Origin: Thermoplasmata archaeon
GTDB lineage: Archaea; Thermoplasmatota; Thermoplasmata; Thermoplasmatales; Thermoplasmataceae
DNA length: 41,460 nucleotides
Assembly (NCBI GenBank): GCA_015520045.1
Contig: WAQW01000025.1
Coordinates: 1-41,460, forward strand
Direction: 5' to 3'
The position numbers and the translations under genes are program-made. The stretch's first letter is position 1. The number at the start of each line of letters is the position of its first letter. Below, piece by piece: positions 34,648-41,460 of the stretch. The notes under the pieces are model-generated. The model was not told where the DNA came from. It worked only from the letters and a program-made list of their open reading frames with translations, and searched no databases.

Positions 34648-35757
34648 ATGTCCAAGGATTACTATCAGGTACTCGGCGTTTCCAGGGATGCATCTCCAGA
34701 AGAGATAAAATCGGCGTTCAGAAAACTTGCCAGAAAGTACCATCCTGATGCGAATCCCAACGCCAACGAGAAAGATCGGAAGGCTCTGGAGGAAAAGTTC
34801 AAGGAGATCAGTGAGGCATATGAGGTACTCTCTGATCCACAGAAAAAGAAGATGTACGACCAGACCGGTTCAGTTGAATTCGGTCCAGGAAGGAGTGACT
34901 TCAACTGGCAGGACTTCACTCATTTTTCTGATTTCGAAGATATATTCAGCAGAATATTCGGCGGATCTGATTTTGGCTCCCAGTTCTTCTCCGGTTTCAG
35001 AAACGAACGGGCAGATCTGGATATAGCGATCAGGATCCGGGTCTCTCTTGAAGATGCATTTTATGGTAAAACGAAGATTGTAAAGTACAGGCGAAACAAA
35101 ACCTGCGATGCCTGTGGTGGCACCGGAGCTGAAAATGGTAGAACCAATGTGTGTAAAACCTGTGGTGGCACCGGTCAACAGCGAATTGTTCAGGGTCAGG
35201 GTTTCTTCCGCATGGTATCCGTCACCGTGTGCAGAGACTGTGGTGGATCCGGAAGGGTACCCGAGAAGGTTTGCTCTGTCTGCAAGGGAACCGGTACCGT
35301 AACCATAAGAGAGACACTCGAGGTCAAGATTCCCAAGGGTGCACCTTCCAACTTAAAGATGCGGTACCGCGGTAAAGGCCAGTCTCATGGGAGATCGGTT
35401 GGAGACCTCTTTATAATACTGGATGTTGCAGATGAACCTGGCATCAGGCGCGAGGGTGATGACCTTTATGTGCAGAAAGAGATAACCTTCCCCCAGGCGG
35501 CACTGGGAACGGAACTTGAGATCAATCTCTTCAAGGAACGATATACTCTGCAGGTCCCGGCGGGAACACAGCCGGGGGAGTATCTAAAACTGAAAGGAGC
35601 CGGTATGCATCACATGCGCAGAAATGGCAACGGTGATCTCTACGTGAAGATTAATATTTCCGTCCCAAAAAAACTCACAGCAAGGCAAAGGGAACTCATT
35701 CAGCAACTGGATGAGGATCTTGATAGGAAAAAAGGCTGGTTCGGAAGATCTAAATAG
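34648..35757 (+). CDS. dnaJ: DnaJ co-chaperone
   Basis: A 369-residue type I J-protein. The J domain includes [13 protein letters not shown] and the HPD motif in KYHPDANP. A Phe- and Gly-containing linker is followed by the zinc-binding cysteine-rich region with four repeats: [24 protein letters not shown] and CSVCKGTG. The C-terminal substrate domain carries [19 protein letters not shown]. It stimulates the DnaK ATPase and delivers clients. I chose the ATG at 34648 (MSKDYYQVL); an in-frame GTG at 34639 would add three residues. It follows dnaK by 15 bases. Confidence 0.96.
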   Translation: MSKDYYQVLGVSRDASPEEIKSAFRKLARKYHPDANPNANEKDRKALEEKFKEISEAYEVLSDPQKKKMYDQTGSVEFGPGRSDFNWQDFTHFSDFEDIFSRIFGGSDFGSQFFSGFRNERADLDIAIRIRVSLEDAFYGKTKIVKYRRNKTCDACGGTGAENGRTNVCKTCGGTGQQRIVQGQGFFRMVSVTVCRDCGGSGRVPEKVCSVCKGTGTVTIRETLEVKIPKGAPSNLKMRYRGKGQSHGRSVGDLFIILDVADEPGIRREGDDLYVQKEITFPQAALGTELEINLFKERYTLQVPAGTQPGEYLKLKGAGMHHMRRNGNGDLYVKINISVPKKLTARQRELIQQLDEDLDRKKGWFGRSK

Positions 35758-35857
35758 ATTTTGCCTCCGGCTTTAGATTACACGTATTTTTTCTGGTTTT
35801 CATTGCATTGGGGGGTAGAGTATAAAGGTGGTTGCTGAAAAAAAATTGGTATGGAGC

Positions 35858-36694
35858 TCAGCGCCTCCTTCGCATCTCTTCCCAGGCATCCTCAGTCAGA
35901 CTTGAAAGCATGTTGAACTGCCCAGCCCCACTGAGCCACTCTCCTCCGTCTATTGTGATAACCTCGCCGTTTATAAACGATGCTTCATCAGATACAAGAA
36001 ACGCAGCGAGATTCGCCAGTTCCGCATGTGTGCCGAGTCTCTTCGAGGGATTTCTGCTTACAAGGAGATCAAGCATATCCTCAGAGGGAAGCAGCCTCTT
36101 GGTTGAACCGCCCGTGGGAAAGGGACCTGGTGCTATGGCCACCGTTCTGATGCCTTTGGGCCCCCATTCAACGGCGAGGGATCTGGTGAGTGCTAGAACA
36201 CCAGCCTTTGCGGTGGCGGATGGCACAACGTAAGCTGATCCCGTCCACGCATAGGTGGCAATCATATTCAGGATCGTTCCCTTGCTACCTGAATTGATCC
36301 ACCTCTTTCCCATTTCCAGTGTGAAATAAACAGTTCCATTCAGTGTTATTTTTAGGATCGTGTCGAAAGCCTTTGGTGAGAGCATTTCTGTCTTGCTCAC
36401 GAAATTGCCTGCGGCATTGTTTACGAGAATATCCACTTTGCCAAATTCATCGATGATAGAGTCAACAGCCTCCTCGATCTGCCCTGGATCCCTGATATCA
36501 CACTGTCTGTACGATATGCTGTAACCCTCATCCTTCAGTTCATTCATCGTAGATTCCAGATGTTCTTTGTTTCTGCTAACAATGGCAACATCTGCCCCGA
36601 GAACGGCGAAGCGTCTGGCCATGGACTTGCCAAGACCAGTACCTCCTCCCGTTATGATCGCTACCTTTCCCAGAAGCAGATCCTCTCTGAACAT
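35858..36694 (-). CDS. SDR oxidoreductase resembling 2,4-dienoyl-CoA reductase
   Basis: A 278-residue classical-length SDR. The cofactor site is IITGGGTGLGKSMARRF (about 13-29), with NNAAGNF as the structural motif. In place of the usual YxxxK, the active region reads VPSATAKAGVLALTRSLAVEWG, quoted as VPSATAKAGVLALTR, so serine stands four residues before the lysine. This is the pattern of 2,4-dienoyl-CoA reductases (DECR1, B. subtilis FadH), where the tyrosine sits elsewhere. It probably reduces an unsaturated acyl-CoA with NADPH. A TTTTTTAAG element upstream of the ATG at 36694 may be the promoter. No other fatty acid genes are adjacent. Confidence 0.82.
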   Translation of the reverse strand: MFREDLLLGKVAIITGGGTGLGKSMARRFAVLGADVAIVSRNKEHLESTMNELKDEGYSISYRQCDIRDPGQIEEAVDSIIDEFGKVDILVNNAAGNFVSKTEMLSPKAFDTILKITLNGTVYFTLEMGKRWINSGSKGTILNMIATYAWTGSAYVVPSATAKAGVLALTRSLAVEWGPKGIRTVAIAPGPFPTGGSTKRLLPSEDMLDLLVSRNPSKRLGTHAELANLAAFLVSDEASFINGEVITIDGGEWLSGAGQFNMLSSLTEDAWEEMRRRR

Positions 36695-36740
36695 GTGGTT
36701 CCCTATTGAATTAACACTTAAAAAACATCTGCCCCAGGTG

Positions 36741-37127
36741 CTATCTGATCACAAACATGGCTACGAACAGGTTAATCAGCACTATTATGGACATGACTAC
36801 ATACCTGATATTCTTCCTCTCCGCGAATTCGAACAGAGATATTACCACGACAGTTATAGGGGTAAACACGAGAATCCATAAACCAACGGCAATAAAATAG
36901 GCACCATCAAGATGGATCATCCCAGAAAGAAAATTGGAAGGTAGCAGCAAAGAGGATCTTAACTGCTGAGCGAAAGGTTCTCTCACGTTTGCCAGTGTAG
37001 ATATGGTGAAGCCATCTGCCCTGCCATATATAAATATCAGAATAATACCAACAACAATGGATACGAGACTTGCAACGACGCCCCCACGAAGGACTTTGCT
37101 AACTATATCGTTGTAGGATCTAACCAC
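36741..37127 (-). CDS. DUF1634 membrane protein paired with TauE/SafE
   Basis: A 128-residue membrane protein with three segments: VLRGGVVASLVSIVVGIILIF near the N-terminus, HLDGAYFIAVGLWILVFTPI in the middle, and YVVMSIIVLINLFVAMFVI at the end. This matches DUF1634, a family that in many prokaryotes is encoded directly after a TauE/SafE permease and is assumed to work with it. The start is GTG at 37127, eight bases inside the TauE gene, so the pair is translationally coupled. Function is unknown beyond that association. Confidence 0.8.
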   Translation of the reverse strand: MVRSYNDIVSKVLRGGVVASLVSIVVGIILIFIYGRADGFTISTLANVREPFAQQLRSSLLLPSNFLSGMIHLDGAYFIAVGLWILVFTPITVVVISLFEFAERKNIRYVVMSIIVLINLFVAMFVIR

Positions 37128-38124
37128 GCGATAGCCTCCTCTTGCCCCTGAAATAGGTGATCAATCCAAGGAGCATGATGACAGATATCACAACAGATAG
37201 CTCGAACTGCTCTGAAATGCTTATTGATATTATCCCCTCCATGTAAAATCCCTTGAGCAGCATATCAAATCCAAGGAAAGCTAGAACCCAAAAAAATATC
37301 CACCGTATGTTCGTGTTAGTAATTCTTACGAGAATTTTGGTACCAAAAAAAGATCCGATTATTACGCCGATCGCGGTGGCTGCAGCAATGAATGGCTGTA
37401 TATATCCTTGAAACCAGTAGATGGAACTGCCAGTCGCTGCTGTTATACCGATCATAAAGTTGCTCGTTGTGGTTGTCACCTTCATGGGAAGATTCATAGC
37501 CCAGTCCATCCCAACCACTTTCATCGCACCACTACCTATTCCGAGAAGACCAGATATCACGCCGGCAAAGAACATGACGATCTCACCCATCCACCATCTG
37601 ATCCCGTTGTAGTCAACCTTCTTAGAGATCTTAGAATCGTAGTAGCTCCCAGAGAGCTGAAAGAATCTCGTTGTCCAGTCTGGCTTCATAAGAGGCGGAA
37701 TTTCCTTGGCAGTCCTCTGTATAGTAGGCACCAGAGAACTTAGCATGACTATACCAAACACAACAAATATGATCCAGATGAAACCACTTCTACGGACATA
37801 AACAAGAGTTAGGGAGCCGACAATTGCACCAAGGGTCGTGGCTATCTCGAGACCGATACCTATCTTAACATTAGCTATCCGTTGCTTAACATAGGCCGAG
37901 GCAGAACCGGCCGATGTGGCAATGGTCGAAATGAGGCTAGCCCCGGTTGCAAAGATTATGGGAATCCCGTAAAACAGCGTGAGTACCGGAACAAGCACTG
38001 TACCACCACCAAGACCCGTCAGTGATCCCAGAAGACCAGCAATGATCCCGGCACCCACAATTGAAAGGAACTCTATTCCGGCGCCGACTGCTCCTATCAC
38101 TGGAAAGAGATATATACATACCAT
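37120..38124 (-). CDS. TauE/SafE family sulfite/organosulfur exporter-like permease
   Basis: A 334-residue permease with about eight membrane helices. The repeated family motif appears as AGLLGSLTGLGGGTVLVPVL near the N-terminus and as SGLLGIGSGAMKVVGM in the second half. Members export sulfite, sulfoacetate or related anions; the substrate here is unproven, though the window also carries sulfide oxidation. The start is uncertain: ATG at 38124 lies almost on a TCATATTATA box (38128-38137), so GTG at 38100, 28 bases from that box, is a good leaderless alternative. It overlaps the DUF1634 gene by eight bases. Confidence 0.86.
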   Translation of the reverse strand: MVCIYLFPVIGAVGAGIEFLSIVGAGIIAGLLGSLTGLGGGTVLVPVLTLFYGIPIIFATGASLISTIATSAGSASAYVKQRIANVKIGIGLEIATTLGAIVGSLTLVYVRRSGFIWIIFVVFGIVMLSSLVPTIQRTAKEIPPLMKPDWTTRFFQLSGSYYDSKISKKVDYNGIRWWMGEIVMFFAGVISGLLGIGSGAMKVVGMDWAMNLPMKVTTTTSNFMIGITAATGSSIYWFQGYIQPFIAAATAIGVIIGSFFGTKILVRITNTNIRWIFFWVLAFLGFDMLLKGFYMEGIISISISEQFELSVVISVIMLLGLITYFRGKRRLSRG

Positions 38125-38575
38125 ATAATATGATTACCACTTTCATTCGGACAGCGACCGATGAAAAAGTTTTCATCCATTTCAGACTAAAGGGAAAATA
38201 ATGTGTCAAAGGGGCGCAATATGCAGGAGTGCTACATTTCACTCCCCGATAGTGCATAAGATGAGATGCCTCAGACATTCACTATGAAGCCGCTCGGTAT
38301 GTATTCATCGGCCGCAACTGTGCCAAGGGGAGCTTGAGGTTGAGGCTTTAATTAAAATTTAGTTAAAAATATCTCATCGATTCTTTTGAACAAGGCTACC
38401 TAAAAAAAGCATCGCACCGTTGGGGGATTATAGGGCCGCGGGAAGGATATCTCCCATGATGTGCCGCTAAAAGCAGAAATTAATTTTCTATGTTTTACAA
38501 ATAATATAATTCCAGGTATCGCTGAACAAAAAAGTCAACATATTTATACGCTCGTAAAATTCATACTAGATCATA
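38125..38575. other. 451-base divergent intergenic region upstream of pdxS
   Basis: It holds the TauE promoter and, at 38541-38548, the TATA box TATTTATA for pdxS. A G- and C-richer segment at 38420-38475 reads on the minus strand as HIMGDILPAAL, stop, SPNGAMLFLGSLV, which may be a gene scrap. I see no intact gene. Confidence 0.35.
38541..38548 (+). promoter_or_regulatory. TATA box for pdxS
   Basis: TATTTATA lies 28-35 bases before the ATG at 38576, implying a leader of only a few bases. Confidence 0.5.
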
Positions 38576-39586
38576 ATGCCAGGAAAACTCACAAGGAAGA
38601 TCATCGGTGATGAGCTGCTGAAGAGAGGATTCGCGAAGATGACGAAGGGTGGAGTCATCATGGACGTGACCACTCCGGAGCAGGCGAGAATAGCTGAGAA
38701 TGCCGGTGCTGTTGCAGTCATGGCCCTCGAAAAGGTGCCTGCAGATATTAGAGCACAAGGAGGGGTCGCGAGGATGGCAGATCCCTCAAGGATCAGGGAG
38801 ATCATGGATGCAGTAACTATTCCTGTTATGGCCAAGGTGCGGATAGGCCACATTGCGGAGGCATACACTCTGGCATCACTTGGGGTCGATATGCTTGATG
38901 AAAGTGAGGTGCTCACCCCTGCTGATCCATTTTTCCATCTTTATAAAAAGGAGCTCACGGTTCCGGTTGTGTGCGGTGCAAGAACGATTCAGGAAGCCGT
39001 CAGAAGAATATTTGAAGGTGCGGCAATGATTCGTACAAAGGGCGAGGCTGGCACGGGAAACATCGTTGAAGCCGTGAGGCACATGAGAATTGTGAACGAG
39101 GGTATTGCAGCTATTGTTAACATGGATTCGGATCAGATGAAGATAGCAGCTTCGAGAATTGCAGAATCATATCTCATCCCGAGAAAAATAGTATCTGGTG
39201 ATCTCCTGGGAAATGATGAGTCCCTCGGTTTCGAAAGCCTCTATTACAATCTCAATAGGGAGGATATAGAGTCCCAGATACTGAAGGTGCTGAATGACAT
39301 TAAGGCAAATCAGAGGTTACCTGTTGTTAATTTCGCTGCAGGAGGTGTTGCCACACCTGCCGATGGAGCGCTCATGATGAAACTCGGAGCGGATGGAGTC
39401 TTCGTTGGTAGCGGGATCTTCAAATCTAGTGATCCCCCCGAGATGGCGAAAGCGATTGTTGAGGCTGTTGAAAACTACGAAGATTACGAAAAAATAGCAG
39501 AGGTATCTGGAGGCATTGGCAGCATGCAGGGAATCGACATAAAGGAGATACCAAACGAGATGAAACTTCAAGAGAGAGGGTGGTAG
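38576..39586 (+). CDS. pdxS: Pyridoxal 5'-phosphate synthase lyase subunit PdxS
   Basis: A 336-residue (beta/alpha)8 enzyme of the DXP-independent PLP pathway that joins ribose-5-phosphate, glyceraldehyde-3-phosphate and ammonia. It shows [49 protein letters not shown] with the catalytic lysine, [10 protein letters not shown], and the phosphate site [14 protein letters not shown]. The C-terminus MKLQERGW is canonical. It is about 40 residues longer than bacterial PdxS because of a [17 protein letters not shown]-type insertion also seen in archaeal homologues such as that of Methanocaldococcus. The partner glutaminase PdxT is not in the window. Confidence 0.96.
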   Translation: MPGKLTRKIIGDELLKRGFAKMTKGGVIMDVTTPEQARIAENAGAVAVMALEKVPADIRAQGGVARMADPSRIREIMDAVTIPVMAKVRIGHIAEAYTLASLGVDMLDESEVLTPADPFFHLYKKELTVPVVCGARTIQEAVRRIFEGAAMIRTKGEAGTGNIVEAVRHMRIVNEGIAAIVNMDSDQMKIAASRIAESYLIPRKIVSGDLLGNDESLGFESLYYNLNREDIESQILKVLNDIKANQRLPVVNFAAGGVATPADGALMMKLGADGVFVGSGIFKSSDPPEMAKAIVEAVENYEDYEKIAEVSGGIGSMQGIDIKEIPNEMKLQERGW

Positions 39587-39634
39587 GTACACATTAACCA
39601 ATACTACATCTTTGGGACTATTGCACTGCTTGGC

Positions 39635-40318
39635 GTGCTTTTCGTGATATCCCAGATGTTTAGAGTGTTTGATAGGCGTGGTGCTATAGCCGCTCTGCTT
39701 ATCGGTCTATTCATATCCTTTGTCGCGAATTTCACTTGGCTGATTCTACTTCTTGTTTTTGCGATAAGTTCGCACCTTGCCACGAGAGCATGGTTCAATT
39801 ACAAAAAAACGATAAAGGTTCAAGAGGGGCAATCAGGTGAAAGAGGCTATACTAATGTAATGTACGCAGCTCTGATAGGTATCTTTATAGCATCCTTTCA
39901 GGGGTTAGGGGATCTCTCATTCCTCCCATCTCTTCCATATTTCCTGCTCTTCGCTATTTCATTCTCCGTGGTAAATGCCGATACCTTTGCCTCCGAAATT
40001 GGTGTGCTCGATAAGAAGGTGTATCTGATCACAACGTTTAAACGTGTGACACCGGGAACCAATGGAGGTATTTCACTCTTGGGAACCTCCGTATCCGTAC
40101 TGGGAGCATTCATAATAGGATTGACGTATTCACTTCTCACATATGGTACCTTCAATTATTATCCCGTTCTGCTGATAACTGCATTTGGCTTTGTTGGTAA
40201 CGTTATTGACAGCTTGCTCGGCGCACTCTTCGAAAACAGGAGGATCCTCTCCAAAGGCCAGGTGAATCTTTTCGCAGCGGTATTCGGAACCGTTTTATCT
40301 CTACCTCTCATACTCTGA
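39635..40318 (+). CDS. TIGR00297/DUF92 family integral membrane protein
   Basis: A polytopic protein of about 227 residues with six or so helices. Family marks are VFDRRGAIAALLIGLF, FAISFSVVNADTFASEIGVL, the GTNGGISLLGT loop, and GNVIDSLLGALFENRR. DUF92 relatives include phytol kinases of plants, so a polyprenol or lipid phosphorylation role is possible but unproven. The start is doubtful. GTG at 39635 cuts into a hydrophobic stretch that stays open upstream (INQYYIFGTIALLG) to just after the pdxS stop, with no ATG, GTG or TTG there. An ATT at 39593 follows a GAGGGTGGT SD-like run. Confidence 0.8.
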   Translation: MLFVISQMFRVFDRRGAIAALLIGLFISFVANFTWLILLLVFAISSHLATRAWFNYKKTIKVQEGQSGERGYTNVMYAALIGIFIASFQGLGDLSFLPSLPYFLLFAISFSVVNADTFASEIGVLDKKVYLITTFKRVTPGTNGGISLLGTSVSVLGAFIIGLTYSLLTYGTFNYYPVLLITAFGFVGNVIDSLLGALFENRRILSKGQVNLFAAVFGTVLSLPLIL

Positions 40319-40370
40319 TAGTACCTCTGCATTTGTGATACACACTTTTTTGTAGATAGTAAAAAATAAT

Positions 40371-40380
40371 TAGTATTTTA
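40371..40380 (+). promoter_or_regulatory. TATA-like box upstream of tRNA-Val
   Basis: TAGTATTTTA lies about 20 bases before the first base of the tRNA at 40395, within a strongly AT-rich run. Confidence 0.35.
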
Positions 40381-40394
40381 CTATCCTTCGGCAA

Positions 40395-40467
40395 GGGCCC
40401 GTAGTCTAGTGGTTATGATGCCGCCCTTACAAGGCGGTGGTCACCGGTTCGAGTCCGGTCGGGCCCA
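40395..40467 (+). tRNA. tRNA-Val (anticodon TAC)
   Basis: A 73-base type I tRNA. Acceptor GGGCCCG at 40395 pairs with CGGGCCC ending at 40466, followed by discriminator A. The anticodon stem CCGCC/GGCGG encloses the loop CTTACAA, giving TAC. The D arm and the T loop GGTTCGAGTCC are normal. CCA is not encoded and no intron is seen. Confidence 0.96.
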
Positions 40468-40515
40468 TCCCATATTTGGTTCTCCGCGGTATTAAATGTT
40501 TTAATAGAGACCGGT

Positions 40516-40599
40516 TTAATATCTATGTGCCTTTAGTGCCAATCCTTCATCAATTTTGAAACTTTCACCAATAACCACATCTCCATTTACTCTGCCCAT
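40516..40599 (-). pseudogene. Possible scrap of a beta-rich protein, frameshifted
   Basis: One minus-strand frame ends MGRVNGDVVIGESFKI and then DEGLALKAHRY before TAA. Another frame just upstream reads MVKITGNPDRVISYANQPIEN. The two together look like one short protein broken by a frameshift, and the VNGDVVIGE pattern recalls bactofilin or polymer-forming beta-helix repeats. The fragment is too short to name with confidence. Confidence 0.2.
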
Positions 40600-40728
40600 T
40601 CTCGATCGGCTGGTTTGCGTAAGAAATAACCCTATCGGGATTTCCGGTGATCTTCACCATTCACTGCTCAAAGGTTGAAAGGTTCAAAAGGCAGTAGAAA
40701 GAATGTCTCCGCTCGCATTTCCACTAAT

Positions 40729-40917
40729 TCAGATTAACTCCAGGTTTCCCATCAGTTCCATGGCCTTCTGATCCGCAATTCTTTCAATAACGTATTCATA
40801 TTTCTTCTCGAGATATTTGATAAAATCTTCCTTGGAATTTGTTTCTTCAACTGCTCTACTGAAGATTGTGTAATTAACATCGAACTGGTCTCTTCTTCCA
40901 GTATAATATCCCTTCAC
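40729..40917 (-). CDS. Small hypothetical helical protein
   Basis: A 62-residue, mostly helical, charged protein: YYTGRRDQFDVN, then EDFIKYLEKKYEYVIERIAD, then a short tail MELMGNLELI. No family is recognised. The start is GTG at 40917. The frame stays open upstream as ENSERLKPKNNGF until a TAA but holds no usual start codon there, so the N-terminus may be longer in an ancestor or truncated. A TTATAAC element at 40957-40963 could be a promoter with a short leader. Composition supports coding more than most short frames here. Confidence 0.42.
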   Translation of the reverse strand: MKGYYTGRRDQFDVNYTIFSRAVEETNSKEDFIKYLEKKYEYVIERIADQKAMELMGNLELI

Positions 40918-41046
40918 AAATCCGTTGTTTTTCGGCTTAAGTCGCTCTGAGTTTTCATGTTATAAACAGTTGATTCATAACCGGAAAATAATTAAATGGA
41001 GGGTAATACGGTCTTTACTGATGCTAAAACCCTGATTTACGCCAGG

Positions 41047-41238
41047 TTATGGTAAATACTGGTAAGAGGAGTAATTACTCAACTTTTTCAGCACAATAAT
41101 ACCGTTGTCTGAATATAAACTAAGGTGTCCTCCGTCATCTATCCCGAGCATTTCAGCGATCTTCTTAGGGAGCATCATTCTTATGCTTGTACCTCTTGTC
41201 TATTGTTTCGTGACAGCAATCAGTTCTGGCGATGTCAT
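41047..41238 (-). pseudogene. AbrB/SpoVT-type regulator with an in-frame TAG
   Basis: From ATG at 41238 the frame reads MTSPELIAVTKQ, then TAG at 41202-41200, then TRGTSIRMMLPKKIAEMLG and on through YSDNGIIVLKKLS to a TAA at 41047. The part after the stop is a clear swapped-hairpin AbrB DNA-binding domain of the archaeal kind, in which RxTIPKKIAEMLxI precedes GxIVxKKL. The first beta strand lies before the stop, so the TAG removes it. Initiation at ATG 41178 or 41175 would give a protein lacking that strand. Nonsense mutation is the simplest reading; stop-codon readthrough or sequencing error are the alternatives. Confidence 0.6.
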
Positions 41239-41411
41239 TGAAGTGGGTATAATAGGAATAAGTTAAATGCTTATAAAAATGAGACTTGTTACATTGGATT
41301 GATATGTTGGAAGAAATCTGCGGTGAACTTGAGAGATTCTTGCAATCGTTTCTGGTTTAATTTGTTGCAAATTTATACCCCAATAAAAAACCAACCCAGG
41401 GAAGAGATAGT

Positions 41412-41435
41412 GTACCGAATTTTGTGTATAAGGAT
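41412..41435 (+). repeat. Probable left terminal inverted repeat of an IS256-type element
   Basis: ATTTTGTGTAT at 41419-41429 is the exact inverse of ATACACAAAAT at 212-222, which follows the transposase stop at the window's left end, and flanking bases (a CC pair outward, A-rich inward) are partly shared. The element would extend rightward out of the window. Confidence 0.5.
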
Positions 41436-41439
41436 CTGG

Positions 41440-41460
41440 TACTAACAGTACTAACAGTAC
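41440..41460 (+). repeat. Short tandem repeat at the window edge
   Basis: The nine-base unit TACTAACAG occurs twice and is followed by TAC, where the window stops. It may continue. It lies just inside the putative IS terminal repeat. Confidence 0.5.

Noticed and set aside
41304-41360. An 18-codon frame starting MLEEICGELERF
   Set aside because: Too short to support, with no downstream continuation or recognised motif.
1-41460. CRISPR array, restriction-modification, toxin-antitoxin or known defence island
   Set aside because: No spaced repeats were seen, no cas genes and no methyltransferase motifs. The only nuclease-like hint is the N-terminus of the 409-residue protein, and the AbrB relic has no visible toxin partner.

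Overview
This window is archaeal and most likely from the order Thermoplasmatales or a close relative in the class Thermoplasmata. The evidence is a G1P dehydrogenase for archaeal lipids, an archaeal SRP RNA, the ribosomal run L7Ae-S28e-L24e-NDK-aIF5B, a KDG-aldolase-type lyase, UPF0179, an archaeal YchF, PdxS, and a grpE-dnaK-dnaJ cluster. Many genes are preceded by an AT-rich TATA box about 26-28 bases before the start codon, as expected for leaderless transcripts. Genes inside operons instead carry GGAGG/GAGGTG-type Shine-Dalgarno sites. I cannot name the species.

Layout. 1-235: 3' end of an IS256/Mutator-type transposase and its terminal repeat. 473-2658: sulfide:quinone oxidoreductase, a DUF1641 protein and a convergent hemerythrin protein. 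2808-4687: an unknown protein with a restriction-endonuclease-like N-terminus, a small possible ORF, and YjbQ. 4954-8909: KDG/DHDPS-family aldolase, then the translation operon L7Ae-S28e-L24e-NDK-aIF5B. 8906-12914 (minus): speD with a CaCA cation exchanger, a winged-helix regulator and a CLC protein. 13069-16627: tRNA-Leu, a gene-poor stretch with a possible relic, then egsA-UPF0179-ychF on the minus strand. 16969-18903: an IMPase/FBPase-family phosphatase, NAD kinase and JAMM protease, overlapping. 18973-22592 (minus): complete dTDP-L-rhamnose pathway (rfbA-rfbD-rfbC, plus rfbB with its own promoter). 23528-25024 (minus): SRP RNA followed by an HD phosphohydrolase. 25411-28636: sdhABCD. 28797-31952: a glycosyltransferase and a Wzx-like flippase. 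32189-35757: grpE-dnaK-dnaJ. 35858-38124 (minus): dienoyl-CoA-reductase-like SDR, DUF1634 and TauE/SafE. 38576-40467: pdxS, a TIGR00297/DUF92 membrane protein and tRNA-Val. 40468-41460: small or decayed genes, an AbrB-like gene with an in-frame TAG, and a sequence matching the IS terminal repeat at the extreme right.

How it works together. Sulfide and succinate oxidation would both feed the membrane quinone pool. The rhamnose genes, glycosyltransferase and flippase suggest a surface glycan or glycolipid pathway. Most of the window is housekeeping sequence. The less ordinary parts are the unknown 409-residue protein, a CLC protein with a channel-like valine, a short ORF overlapping the speD start, several possible gene relics, and IS ends at both edges that suggest a contig bounded by IS copies.
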